Positions 1 through 7,974 of a DNA stretch of 64,000 bases are shown in pieces. This DNA comes from Bacteroidales bacterium (GTDB lineage Bacteria > Bacteroidota > Bacteroidia > Bacteroidales > Tenuifilaceae). The stretch is taken from positions 62,001 to 126,000 of the forward strand of contig RPRQ01000002.1 of assembly GCA_003818205.1 (NCBI GenBank), written 5' to 3'. The position numbers were made by a program, and so were the translations under genes. The stretch's first letter is position 1, and each line of letters opens with the position of its first letter. A model generated the notes under the pieces. It had not been told where the DNA came from and made no database searches. It was given only the letters and a program-made list of their open reading frames with translations.

Positions 1-1
1 C

Positions 2-1546
2 ATGTTTAGCTCTGTCCAATTGCAATATGGTGGCTCAGGCACCCTATTTGGCAGCGGAGCAGTGGCAGGAATTGTGCATCTCTCGAGTGGAAATATTTTA
101 ACTACACCCAATGGAATTTCAGCATCGATAGGCTATGGAAGTGCAAACAGTAAAAATGGATTTATAAATTTAAAGCAAGGAAACAAACGAATTGCCGCAT
201 CTATTAAGGCTTTTAGGTCAAGTTCTGATAATGATTTCTATTTCAATAATACATTTGACATAAAACACAATAAGGAGCAGATAACAAATGCCGAGGCTAC
301 TCAATTAGGCGTTGCAGGTGATGTTGCTATAAAATTAGTTAAATCAACTATATGGAGCGTTTCTAGTTGGTTTCAACAAAGCGATAAGAACTTACAAACA
401 CCAATGTCAAACCTAAACTCCGATAACTCAAACCAAAAAGATTATCAACTATTAGCATCATCTAATTTGCGTTTTACAAAGGAGAAACTCTCATTAAATC
501 TAAAAAGCGGATTAGTAAATGGAAGGATTGATTATACAGACCCTGTAAATAAGACTTTCATCAATCAGTTCAATTCAATAATTAATGAGCTAGAGGGAAA
601 GCTTAAACTTATTAAAAATGATGAGCTACTAATAGGTGTAAATCATGCAAAAGAGTTTGCCTATAGCGATAGCTATTTGGACAAAAGAGCAAACAGAACT
701 CGGATATCTCTCTTCAGTTCCTATAAATTCTCATTACTCAACAACAAGCTAAAAACAGCTATCAGTATTAGAGATGAGTATTTCGATAGTCAATTTCTAC
801 CTTTTGTTTTCTCGTTTGGATTAGAATCAGCTTTAAATTATGGTCTAACGATTAAAGGTAACATCTCCAAAAACTATAAAATACCCTCGATGAACGATTT
901 ATATTGGGGGAAAACGACTTTTGCACAGGGAAATCCAAACCTAAATTCAGAATCGGGATGGTCAGGAGAAATAGGTTTATCACACAAATACTCAGCGAAT
1001 AAAATAAAAGCAGAAAGTTCAATAACCATTTTCAGAACTTATATTAACCATTGGATTACATGGCAACCTAATGAATTGAATGTTTGGACACCTGAGAACG
1101 TTGATATTGGAAAAACATATGGGGTTGATTTTAAAGCATTAATTAATTTAAAGGTTGACAAAACCACTTTTACTGCAAATGGCTTTTACACCTATACAAA
1201 TGCACGATTGCTTGCTGATGGTTCATCCGAAGAAAAGGTAATGCCATACACGCCTATGCATAAATTCAACGGTGCTTTAAGCATTAACCACAAAAGCTTT
1301 TTCGCTAGATATTCGCATACCTTTAATTATATACGATATATAAATTTGGCAAAAGATAAGTTACCCTACTATAATCTTGGAGATTTATCATCTGGCTATC
1401 AGTTTAAACTTAAAAAAACAAAAGCTGAATTAGTCTTCAATATCCATAACATTTGGAACACCGATTATCAGGTAACTGCGTCGTACGCAATGCCCCTACG
1501 ATACTACTCATTAGCGCTAAATGTAGATATAAACACGAATCATTAA
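2..1546 (+). CDS. btuB: TonB-dependent outer-membrane receptor, BtuB-like (5' end missing)
   Basis: C-terminal 514 residues of an outer-membrane TonB-dependent receptor; the frame is open to the window edge, so the first Met is not the start. The first visible residues (GGSGTLFGSGAVAGIVHL) match the end of a plug domain, where receptors carry a 'LYGSGAVGGVI'-type motif. The rest alternates short polar turns and amphipathic strands as in a 22-stranded barrel. The vitamin B12 assignment rests on context: the next gene is a BtuG-like surface lipoprotein, 21 bp downstream. Any cobalamin riboswitch would lie before base 1 and cannot be checked. It could be a receptor for another ligand, but the gene order favours cobalamin. 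Confidence 0.8.
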   Translation: MFSSVQLQYGGSGTLFGSGAVAGIVHLSSGNILTTPNGISASIGYGSANSKNGFINLKQGNKRIAASIKAFRSSSDNDFYFNNTFDIKHNKEQITNAEATQLGVAGDVAIKLVKSTIWSVSSWFQQSDKNLQTPMSNLNSDNSNQKDYQLLASSNLRFTKEKLSLNLKSGLVNGRIDYTDPVNKTFINQFNSIINELEGKLKLIKNDELLIGVNHAKEFAYSDSYLDKRANRTRISLFSSYKFSLLNNKLKTAISIRDEYFDSQFLPFVFSFGLESALNYGLTIKGNISKNYKIPSMNDLYWGKTTFAQGNPNLNSESGWSGEIGLSHKYSANKIKAESSITIFRTYINHWITWQPNELNVWTPENVDIGKTYGVDFKALINLKVDKTTFTANGFYTYTNARLLADGSSEEKVMPYTPMHKFNGALSINHKSFFARYSHTFNYIRYINLAKDKLPYYNLGDLSSGYQFKLKKTKAELVFNIHNIWNTDYQVTASYAMPLRYYSLALNVDINTNH

Positions 1547-1567
1547 CCCTTTAAACAAATTGTTATT

Positions 1568-2623
1568 ATGAACAGATTAAAATCATTACTATCATTATTA
1601 ATCATTACAACATTTCTTTTTAGCTCCTGCGAAAAGGACGAAAAAACCATTGGTAAATATGAAAATGGAGCATTTATAACCAACGAAGGAGCATACAACC
1701 ACACAAATGCATCGGTTAGCTATTTCGATTTTTCGACCAATACGGTAACCAACGATATCTTTGCATCGACCAACGGACGACCAATTGGCGACGTTCTTCA
1801 ATCGGCATACAGAGCAAATGGGAAAGTGTTTTTTGTACTCAATAATTCAAGTAAAGTTGAAATTGCTGATGAGAATGATATTACCGAAATTGATGTAATC
1901 GAAGGACTGAATAGCCCTCGTTACCTAACTGTAAACGGTGGTAAGGCATATATCTCCCAATGGGGCGACAATGGTAAAGTAAAGGTAGTTGATTTAAACA
2001 CATTAGAAACTGTTAAAACCATTGAGGTTGGCGATGGCCCTGAGGGAGTTTTGGCCTTTAACAATCAGATATGGGTTGCGAATTCCGGAGGTTTTTCTAA
2101 AGATTCAACTATAACAATTATCAATCCAATAACCAATGAGGTTTTCAAAACCATTAAGCTTGATGGTCATTGCCCACAGCAAATGGTTGTTGATAAGAAC
2201 AATGATGTTTGGGTGCTTTGCTCAGGCTATGTTGATTATTACTCAACTCCTAACACACATACACCATCTAAACTAATCAAAATATCCTCTACAACCTATG
2301 AGGTCACAAAGAGTTTGACAATCTCTTCAAATCAACATCCTATGAAGCTTGATATTAGCAGCAATGGAGAAACAGTTTATTTTGGAGCAGGTTTCGGTTA
2401 TACTGGAATCTATACAGTAAGTATTACTGCAACATCAATACCAAGCAATCCTATTATAAATGACTCTTTCTATGGGTTCAATGTAAATCCAAAAAACAAC
2501 GAAATCTTCTGTCTTAAAGCGCCATCATTCACCGATAATGGTTTGTTAAAGAGATACTCATCCACAGGACAATTTATCGATGAGCATACAGTTGGGATTG
2601 GACCAAATGGTATACTATTCTAA
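1568..2623 (+). CDS. btuG: BtuG-like cobalamin-binding surface lipoprotein (YncE/DUF5074-type beta-propeller)
   Basis: 351 residues. A signal peptide ends in a lipobox (LFSSC, Cys21), so the mature protein is a lipoprotein. The body shows repeated blades of the YVTN/YncE type ('VKVVDLNTLETVKTIEVGDGPEGVLAFNNQIWVANSGG', quoted in part: NTLETVKTIEVGDGPEGV), expected to fold as a seven-bladed propeller. In Bacteroides, BtuG proteins of this architecture sit on top of BtuB, bind B12 with very high affinity and pass it to the barrel. Placement 21 bp after a TonB receptor and 9 bp before a membrane gene supports the same role. Direct evidence is fold and context; the ligand is inferred. Confidence 0.78.
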   Translation: MNRLKSLLSLLIITTFLFSSCEKDEKTIGKYENGAFITNEGAYNHTNASVSYFDFSTNTVTNDIFASTNGRPIGDVLQSAYRANGKVFFVLNNSSKVEIADENDITEIDVIEGLNSPRYLTVNGGKAYISQWGDNGKVKVVDLNTLETVKTIEVGDGPEGVLAFNNQIWVANSGGFSKDSTITIINPITNEVFKTIKLDGHCPQQMVVDKNNDVWVLCSGYVDYYSTPNTHTPSKLIKISSTTYEVTKSLTISSNQHPMKLDISSNGETVYFGAGFGYTGIYTVSITATSIPSNPIINDSFYGFNVNPKNNEIFCLKAPSFTDNGLLKRYSSTGQFIDEHTVGIGPNGILF

Positions 2624-2632
2624 TAATTAGTT

Positions 2633-3190
2633 ATGAATAAAATTACATTGAGGTACTCAATTCTTATCGCGGCAATTCTAGGTATGGCAATGCTTCGATT
2701 AATTCCTCACTATCCAAACATCACGCCTATCGGAGCAATGGCATTATTTGGAGGTGCATATTTTTCGAAGAAATGGCAAGCATTTTTGATTCCGTTAGGA
2801 GCGCTATTCATTAGCGATATCGCAATAAATTTCATTGTATATCAGAAGTTTGTGCTATTCCATTCCATGTGGTTAGGGGTATATGGTTCATTTGCATTGA
2901 TTGTTGGGCTTGGAGTAATTATTCTGAAGAAGATAAATGCTAAAAATGTAATATTTGCAAGTCTTTCAGCATCATTACTCTTTTACATAATATCAAATTT
3001 TGGGGTTTGGGTTGTTGACCCAATAAACATGTATCCAAATACAGGAACGGGATTGTTTGCTTGCTATATCGCTGGGCTGCCATATCTTTTAGGAACGATT
3101 TTCGGAGATTTTTTCTATTCAGCAGTTTTCTTTACAGCGTTTGAACTAGTGCAATCCCGTTTCTTAGTGCTAAAACCGATTAAAATATAG
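2633..3190 (+). CDS. DUF6580-type membrane protein of the B12 locus (putative transporter component)
   Basis: 185 residues with about five or six hydrophobic segments and short loops, and an N-terminal 'MLRLIPHYPNITPIGAMALFGGAYF' signature (segment PHYPNITPIGAMALFGGA) that is characteristic of the DUF6580 family. The shape resembles the substrate-binding S-component of an ECF transporter: small, all-helical, no ATPase. It lies between btuG and the PP-loop gene with gaps of 9 bp and 1 bp, so it is almost certainly cotranscribed. A role in inner-membrane passage of cobalamin or a precursor is suggested only by that context. No ATPase or BtuCD-type permease is visible beside it. Confidence 0.6.
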   Translation: MNKITLRYSILIAAILGMAMLRLIPHYPNITPIGAMALFGGAYFSKKWQAFLIPLGALFISDIAINFIVYQKFVLFHSMWLGVYGSFALIVGLGVIILKKINAKNVIFASLSASLLFYIISNFGVWVVDPINMYPNTGTGLFACYIAGLPYLLGTIFGDFFYSAVFFTAFELVQSRFLVLKPIKI

Positions 3191-3191
3191 T

Positions 3192-3917
3192 ATGGATATT
3201 GTTTTTAACTGGAGCGGAGGTAAAGACTCCGCTCTTGCTTTATATAAACTAAGAAAAGAGGATAACCATAACATATGTTATCTGCTAACCACGCTGAATG
3301 CTGAATTCAAAAGGATTTCGATGCATGGTGTTAGATTAGAACTCTTGCAACAACAGGCAAAAAGTATTGGGATACCACTTATCGAATGCTATTTGCCCGA
3401 GAAAGCCAACTGCGATGATTATAACAAAATGATGCGTGAAACCCTTATCCAACTAATGGTTGAAGGAATTCATTATTCCGCTTTCGGGGATATTTTTCTT
3501 GAGGATTTAAAGTTATATCGCGAGAATCAGCTAGAGAAGATTGGGATAAAAGCGATTTTCCCTCTTTGGAAAAGGGATACAAAAGAGGTAGCCATGGAAT
3601 TTATTGGACTTGGATTTAAATCAATCATTACCTGCGTTAATAGTGCGTACCTCGACAAATCGTTTGTTGGTAGAACCTTTGACCATCAGTTTCTTGAGGA
3701 CCTGCCCCTAAATGTTGATCCCTGTGGGGAGAATGGAGAATTTCATTCATTCGTTGTCGATGGACCTATCTTCAACTCCCCTATCCAATGCACTTTGGGC
3801 GATATTGTTTATAAGTCATATCCTTTAACTGAAAAGGAACAAAGTGAAAATGGATTTTGGTTTATCGATTTGGTAAAAAAAAATATTTTTTTCTACTTAC
3901 CAATCAATGTCGTTTAG
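3192..3917 (+). CDS. PP-loop ATP pyrophosphatase, diphthine-ammonia-ligase (Dph6)-like
   Basis: 241 residues. The N-terminus carries the PP-loop motif SGGKDSALAL (residues about 8-17) of ATP-pyrophosphatases that adenylate a substrate before amidation. The later 'GDIFLEDLKLYRE' and 'VDPCGENGEFHSFV' segments are typical of the archaeal/eukaryotic Dph6 family. Bacteria do not make diphthamide, so the true substrate is unknown; such genes recur beside B12 uptake genes in Bacteroidota, which suggests amidation or modification of a corrinoid side chain (inference). It starts 1 bp after the preceding gene. The last codons and the TAG stop lie inside a perfect inverted repeat at 3904-3950. Confidence 0.62.
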   Translation: MDIVFNWSGGKDSALALYKLRKEDNHNICYLLTTLNAEFKRISMHGVRLELLQQQAKSIGIPLIECYLPEKANCDDYNKMMRETLIQLMVEGIHYSAFGDIFLEDLKLYRENQLEKIGIKAIFPLWKRDTKEVAMEFIGLGFKSIITCVNSAYLDKSFVGRTFDHQFLEDLPLNVDPCGENGEFHSFVVDGPIFNSPIQCTLGDIVYKSYPLTEKEQSENGFWFIDLVKKNIFFYLPINVV

Positions 3918-3959
3918 TTAAGAAATTTAACGCTAACTAAACGACATTGACTTACCAAT
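3896..3959. repeat. Perfect hairpin flanked by 9-bp direct repeats
   Basis: Arms 3904-3920 and 3934-3950 are perfectly complementary (17 bp) around a 13-nt loop. The 9-mer CTTACCAAT occurs at 3896-3904 and again at 3951-3959, exactly flanking the palindrome, like a target-site duplication. No T-run follows on either strand, so it is not a classic terminator. It overlaps the end of the PP-loop gene and supplies its stop codon. Confidence 0.75.
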
Positions 3960-3970
3960 TAGAATACTAT

Positions 3971-4214
3971 TAATTCATGAAATACTTGATATTACTGCAT
4001 TCAATGCATAGGTCACCCCTGCCTACCCTGCCTACCGGCAGGCAGGCGGCAGGCAGGCCTAAAGGGGCTTTGTTTTCATTTTGATATGAATTACTACAAA
4101 TAGGTCATCGCTATACGACTTTAAGAAGCAGCATGGCTACGGACTATTTGTAGAATATATGAATAAATTATAGTTAAAAGCAGCATCGCTGCGACCTATT
4201 TAATTTAAATTTTT
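3971..4214 (+). repeat. Dispersed intergenic repeat, copy A
   Basis: About 240 bp that is clearly related to 26737-27020 and, in part, to the reverse strand of 45761-45861. Shared blocks in order: ATTCATGAAATACTTGAT, a GGTC(A/G)CCCCT..AGGGGCT hairpin holding a GCCTGCC palindrome, CTACAAATAGGTCATCGCTA, an AGCAGCAT stretch, CTATTTGTAGAAT, and GCAGCATCGCTGCGA. The pair CTACAAATAG/CTATTTGTAG is an inverted repeat. It is non-coding and sits directly upstream of the his promoter. Confidence 0.8.
4016..4067. repeat. GCCTGCC palindromic element inside repeat copy A
   Basis: The 20-mer CCTGCCTACCGGCAGGCAGG (4027-4046) is near-palindromic and occurs identically at 26782-26801. Here it is extended by extra GGCAGGC units and enclosed by CCCCT/AGGGG arms. 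Variants occur at 12037-12056, 14075-14094 and 38821-38840, all outside genes. Behaves like a small REP-type palindromic element. Confidence 0.8.
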
Positions 4215-4247
4215 TCTTAATAAATGCTTTTCGATTAAAAAAAAATC

Positions 4248-4255
4248 TATATTTG
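4248..4255 (+). promoter_or_regulatory. Promoter -7 box for the his leader
   Basis: TATATTTG fits the Bacteroidota sigma-ABfr -7 consensus TAnnTTTG exactly and lies 20 bp before the leader-peptide ATG. No convincing TTTG -33 box was found at the usual spacing. Confidence 0.6.
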
Positions 4256-4274
4256 CACCGAACAAAACGACAAA

Positions 4275-4361
4275 ATGTACACTTCGATCAACACATTGCA
4301 TCATCTTCATCATTCTCATAAACTGCGAATGGTGGATTTGCATTGGTGTAGCCTGAAGTAA
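4275..4361 (+). CDS. hisL: his operon leader peptide (HisL-like)
   Basis: A 28-codon open frame, ATG to TAA, too short for routine gene calling. It contains six histidines, five of them in the seven-codon run HHLHHSH (codons 9-15, 4299-4319), and a sixth at codon 23. It lies 20 bp after a TAnnTTTG box and ends 25 bp before a perfect 15-bp terminator stem, in front of hisG. This is the architecture of ribosome-mediated attenuation: scarcity of charged tRNA-His stalls the ribosome at the His codons and prevents terminator formation. The peptide itself is presumably degraded. A chance His cluster exactly here is very unlikely. Confidence 0.85.
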   Translation: MYTSINTLHHLHHSHKLRMVDLHWCSLK

Positions 4362-4386
4362 ACTAAAGATACTAGACCAATTACCC

Positions 4387-4428
4387 GCGAAAGGGATCTG
4401 CCAAAAAGCAGATCCCTTTCGCTTTTTT
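4387..4428 (+). terminator. his attenuator terminator
   Basis: Perfect 15-bp stem, arms 4387-4401 and 4408-4422, 6-nt loop, followed by six T residues. It lies 211 bp before hisG. A competing antiterminator is possible: GGTGGATTT (4331-4339) can pair over nine positions with GGATCTGCC (4394-4402), counting G-U pairs, which would sequester the left terminator arm. A further hairpin, 4343-4351 with 4372-4380 (one mismatch), could act as an alternative or pause structure. Confidence 0.88.
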
Positions 4429-4505
4429 ATTTAACCCTAACCCAATTTTAACCATATGAAAAGAAAAGTTACAAGCATTCATATTTCTTTAAGGACAAAG
4501 AGATT

Positions 4506-4585
4506 TGGAAGGATGGAAGAATGGAAAAATGGAATAAAAAAGTTCAAAGCAACACCATTATTCCATCATTCCACTATTCCATTAA
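4506..4585. repeat. 10-bp phased GGA/TTCCA hairpin upstream of hisG
   Basis: The left half repeats GGAA or GGAT about every 8-10 bp (4506-4538) and the right half repeats ATTCCA at about the same spacing (4559-4584), so the two halves are roughly complementary. Related repeats occur at 9058-9121, 11267-11297 and 14282-14331. Confidence 0.6.
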
Positions 4586-4639
4586 CAAGCAATAAACAAC
4601 TCACCAATATCCTAATTATCAAACAATACTAGTAAAATA

Positions 4640-5503
4640 ATGAAATCAGAAAAATTAACCCTAGCAATTCAAAAAAGTGGCAGACTAAGCGAAGGCACCA
4701 TCGAACTGCTCAAACTATGTGGAATAAAAGTAAGCAATGGAGGTAACCACTTAAAAGCATTAGCCGAAGGCTTTCCCTTGGAAATACTACTACTTCGTGA
4801 TGATGATATTCCCCAATACGTTTCGGATGGTGTTGCCGATATTGGAATCCTCGGTATGAATGAGGTTCTCGAAAAGAAGAAAGAGATAACAGTGGTCAAG
4901 AACCTCGGATTTTCAAAATGCAAACTCTCAATTGCCATACCTCGCGAGATTGCGTATACAGGTAGAAACTTTCTTGAGGGCAAAAGAATTGCAACATCTT
5001 ACCCTGTTATCCTTGAAGATTTCCTTAAGGAGAATAGTATCAATGCTGAAATTCACACCATTAGCGGTTCTGTTGAAATAGCACCTGGAATAGGTATGGC
5101 CGATGCAATCTTCGAAATTGTAAGTAGCGGTGGAACCTTACTAAGTAATGGACTTAAGGAGGTTGAAGTAATCATGAAAAGCGAAGCAGTTCTTGTTTCT
5201 AACCCAAGCCTGTCAACGGAAAAACAGAAATTACTTAACAAACTGCTATTCCGAATTGAGGCTGTTATTAAAGCAAAGCGCAACAAATACATTTTGCTAA
5301 ATGCGCCCGAGGAGAAACTAGATGAAATCATGAGCCTTATCCCTGGAATGAAGAGTCCTACAATTCTGCCTCTTGCACAGAAAGGTTGGTTCTCGCTTCA
5401 CTCAGTAATCAGTGAGGATGATTTTTGGAATGTAATTGATAACCTCAAATGCGCAGGTGCCGAAGGAATTCTTGTGGTTCCCATTGAAAAAATGGTTTTG
5501 TAA
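4640..5503 (+). CDS. hisG: ATP phosphoribosyltransferase, long (HisG_L) form
   Basis: 287 residues, the length of the long form that carries its own C-terminal regulatory domain and needs no HisZ. It catalyses the first committed step, ATP + PRPP to phosphoribosyl-ATP. Visible signatures: 'ADIGILGMNEVLEK' near residue 66 and the PRPP-binding region 'EIVSSGGTLLSNGL' near residue 160, followed by the HisG_C domain (about 212-285), the site of histidine feedback inhibition in the family. First structural gene of the his operon, 211 bp after the attenuator; hisD follows after 51 bp. Confidence 0.96.
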   Translation: MKSEKLTLAIQKSGRLSEGTIELLKLCGIKVSNGGNHLKALAEGFPLEILLLRDDDIPQYVSDGVADIGILGMNEVLEKKKEITVVKNLGFSKCKLSIAIPREIAYTGRNFLEGKRIATSYPVILEDFLKENSINAEIHTISGSVEIAPGIGMADAIFEIVSSGGTLLSNGLKEVEVIMKSEAVLVSNPSLSTEKQKLLNKLLFRIEAVIKAKRNKYILLNAPEEKLDEIMSLIPGMKSPTILPLAQKGWFSLHSVISEDDFWNVIDNLKCAGAEGILVVPIEKMVL

Positions 5504-5511
5504 GCAGATTT

Positions 5512-5539
5512 CAGACATTAGACATCAGACTTTAGATTT
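5512..5539 (+). repeat. Heptameric tandem repeat between hisG and hisD
   Basis: Four consecutive 7-nt units, CAGACAT TAGACAT CAGACTT TAGATTT, consensus YAGAYWT. Non-coding, in the 51-bp gap. Confidence 0.65.
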
Positions 5540-5554
5540 AAAAAATACGTCAAC

Positions 5555-6817
5555 ATGAAAATAATAAAAGATATTAAACCTGAAGATTACCAAGCTATTC
5601 TCAAACGTCCATTTGAGGCTGATAATAGCGTTGCAGAAATTGTAAAAGATATAATTTCAGAAGTAAAACTCAATGGTGACAAGGCTTTGATTAATATAAC
5701 TAAGAGAATCGATAAAAAGGTTGTTAAGTCAATTGAGGTATCAAAAGATGAGATGATTTCACAATCAGCCTTAGTGAGCCAAGAGTTGAAAGAGGCTATT
5801 GCTGTTGCAATCGCAAATATTGAAAAATTCCACAAAGCCCAATTGCCCGATGATGTCGATATAGAAACACTTCAAGGGGTTAGGTGTATGCTTAAGTACC
5901 GACCACTTGAACGCGTAGGCCTTTACATTCCAGGGGGAACTGCTCCTCTAATCTCTACCCTACTGATGCTTGCCGTTCCGACCAAGGTTGCAGGATGCAA
6001 AGAGCTTATTGCATGCTCCCCTCCTGAACCATCGCCCGAGATTCTTTATGCATGCAACCTGCTTAGGGTAAGACTTTTCAGAATTGGAGGTGCGCAGGCA
6101 ATTGCCGCAATGGCTTACGGAACCGAAACCATTCCAAAGGTTGATAAGCTATTTGGCCCCGGCAACAGGTATGTGACTGAAGCCAAAATTCAAGCATCAT
6201 CAATGGGTGTTCCAATTGATATGCCTGCTGGTCCATCGGAAGTACTCATTATTGCCGATGATAATTCAAATTCCATCTATGTCGCTGCCGATCTTTTATC
6301 GCAGGCTGAGCACGGGGTTGATAGTCAGGTTATACTAGTCGCAACATCTCAAAGGATTATAGACCAAATCCTTATGGAGGTTGAAAAACAACTTAATCAG
6401 CTACCTCGAAAAGAAATTGCGAGTGCATGCCTAGAGAATAGCGTTGCAATTTTAGTTGATAACATTGAGAAAGCCATTGAGATAAGCAACTACTATGCAC
6501 CTGAACACCTTATCCTCTCATTAAGTAATTCTGAAAAGTACATCAGTCAAATTGAAAATGCGGGCTCCGTTTTTCTGGGTGAATACTCCCCCGAGTCGGC
6601 AGGCGATTATTCAAGTGGAACAAACCACACTTTACCGACTGGAGAATCTGCAAAAAATTGGAGTGGCGTTACAGCGCTGTCGTTCATGAAAACGATAACC
6701 TTTCAGAAATTATCTAAAAATGGTTTAGAATCCATAGCAAAATCAATAGTTACACTTGCACGAGCCGAAGGTCTGGAGGCACACGCTAGAGCAGCTGAGC
6801 TAAGATTAATCAACTAG
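5555..6817 (+). CDS. hisD: Histidinol dehydrogenase
   Basis: 420 residues, normal length. Oxidises L-histidinol to L-histidine in two NAD-dependent steps with a Zn ion. Family signatures seen: 'VGLYIPGGTAPLISTLLM', 'IGGAQAIAAMAYGT', 'GPGNRYVTEAK', 'DMPAGPSEVLIIAD', 'SQAEHGVDSQVIL' and 'YAPEHLIL' (His residues of catalysis and Zn binding), and 'GSVFLGEYSPESAGDYSSG'. The start at 5555 is the only Met that keeps the N-terminal helix. It lies in the operon between hisG and hisC (42-bp gap). Confidence 0.97.
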   Translation: MKIIKDIKPEDYQAILKRPFEADNSVAEIVKDIISEVKLNGDKALINITKRIDKKVVKSIEVSKDEMISQSALVSQELKEAIAVAIANIEKFHKAQLPDDVDIETLQGVRCMLKYRPLERVGLYIPGGTAPLISTLLMLAVPTKVAGCKELIACSPPEPSPEILYACNLLRVRLFRIGGAQAIAAMAYGTETIPKVDKLFGPGNRYVTEAKIQASSMGVPIDMPAGPSEVLIIADDNSNSIYVAADLLSQAEHGVDSQVILVATSQRIIDQILMEVEKQLNQLPRKEIASACLENSVAILVDNIEKAIEISNYYAPEHLILSLSNSEKYISQIENAGSVFLGEYSPESAGDYSSGTNHTLPTGESAKNWSGVTALSFMKTITFQKLSKNGLESIAKSIVTLARAEGLEAHARAAELRLIN

Positions 6818-6859
6818 TAATGGAATAGAATTATTAAACAGCTTTAAACGCAATTAATT

Positions 6860-7927
6860 ATGTTAAATATAAATGATCTGCTCAGGAAGAATATTCAAAA
6901 CCTAAAACCATACTCATCGGCTCGAAATGAATTCAGTGGCGATGATGTAATTCTTCTCGATGCAAACGAAAATCCAAAAGTACTAAGCGGATTGCCAGTC
7001 GGAATTAATAGATATCCTGATCCTCTTCAAAAAAGAGTGAAAGAAAAACTATCAGGAATTAAAGGCGTTAACTCCGATAATATTTTTTTAGGGAATGGAA
7101 GCGATGAAGCAATTGATCTAGCACTGAGGTGCTTTTGCAATCCCGGGATTGACTCATTGGCCATCTTCCCTCCTACCTATGGAATGTATAAGGTTTGCGC
7201 AGCCATAAATGATGTTAATATATTCGAATACCCGCTAAACGCTAATTTTGAGATTGACAGTGATAAATTTTTGGGTGAAATAAAACCTGAAGTAAAAGTG
7301 GTTATTATCTGTAACCCCAATAATCCAACAGCAAACATTCAGAGTAAATCAAGTATCAAAAAAATCATCGAAAGATTTCAGGGCATTGTTATCCTTGACG
7401 AGGCGTACATCGATTTCTGTCCTGAGCAGAGTTTGGTTAATGAACTATCAAAATATCCAAACCTAATCATTCTTCAAACATTATCTAAGGCATGGGCTTT
7501 AGCCGGTGCAAGGGTTGGAATTGCAATGGCATCAAAGGAAATAATTGACGTATTCAATAAGGTCAAATTTCCTTATAATATCAGCAATCCATCTTTACTA
7601 ATTGCTGAGCAAGCGCTTGATAAAGAGAATGAATCAAAACAAAGAATTGAAGAAATTTTTTACGAGAGGAATAGATTACTAAAAATCATAACAACCCTAC
7701 CCCGTGTATTAAAGGTTTACCCATCATCAGCTAATTTTATTTTAGTAAAAACAAGTGATGCCAAAAGACTTTACACTTATCTAGTAAGTAATGGTATAAT
7801 AGTCAGAAACCGTGATTCTGAGACAAGCTGCAAAGGGTGCTTGAGAGTAACTATTGGTCTAAAAGAGGAGAATGATAGGTTAGTTGAGTTATGGGAAAGG
7901 TTTGAGCAACAAGTCCAATCCGAATAA
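6860..7927 (+). CDS. hisC: Histidinol-phosphate aminotransferase
   Basis: 355 residues, class I/II PLP aminotransferase. Converts imidazole-acetol phosphate to histidinol phosphate with glutamate. The N-terminal 'LDANENP' is a HisC hallmark; 'NPNNPTA' and 'VILDEAYIDF' contact the cofactor; the PLP lysine is Lys210 in 'TLSKAWALAGARVG'; an 'FILVK' strand and C-terminal 'LRVTIG' complete the fold. Gap of 47 bp to hisB. Confidence 0.96.
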   Translation: MLNINDLLRKNIQNLKPYSSARNEFSGDDVILLDANENPKVLSGLPVGINRYPDPLQKRVKEKLSGIKGVNSDNIFLGNGSDEAIDLALRCFCNPGIDSLAIFPPTYGMYKVCAAINDVNIFEYPLNANFEIDSDKFLGEIKPEVKVVIICNPNNPTANIQSKSSIKKIIERFQGIVILDEAYIDFCPEQSLVNELSKYPNLIILQTLSKAWALAGARVGIAMASKEIIDVFNKVKFPYNISNPSLLIAEQALDKENESKQRIEEIFYERNRLLKIITTLPRVLKVYPSSANFILVKTSDAKRLYTYLVSNGIIVRNRDSETSCKGCLRVTIGLKEENDRLVELWERFEQQVQSE

Positions 7928-7974
7928 ATTACAACATCACTGCAATACAGCAAAACAATTAAACAGTTTTATTT

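Noticed and set aside
3904-3950. Intrinsic terminator of the B12 operon
   Set aside because: Strong stem but no T-run on either strand; better explained as an inserted palindrome.
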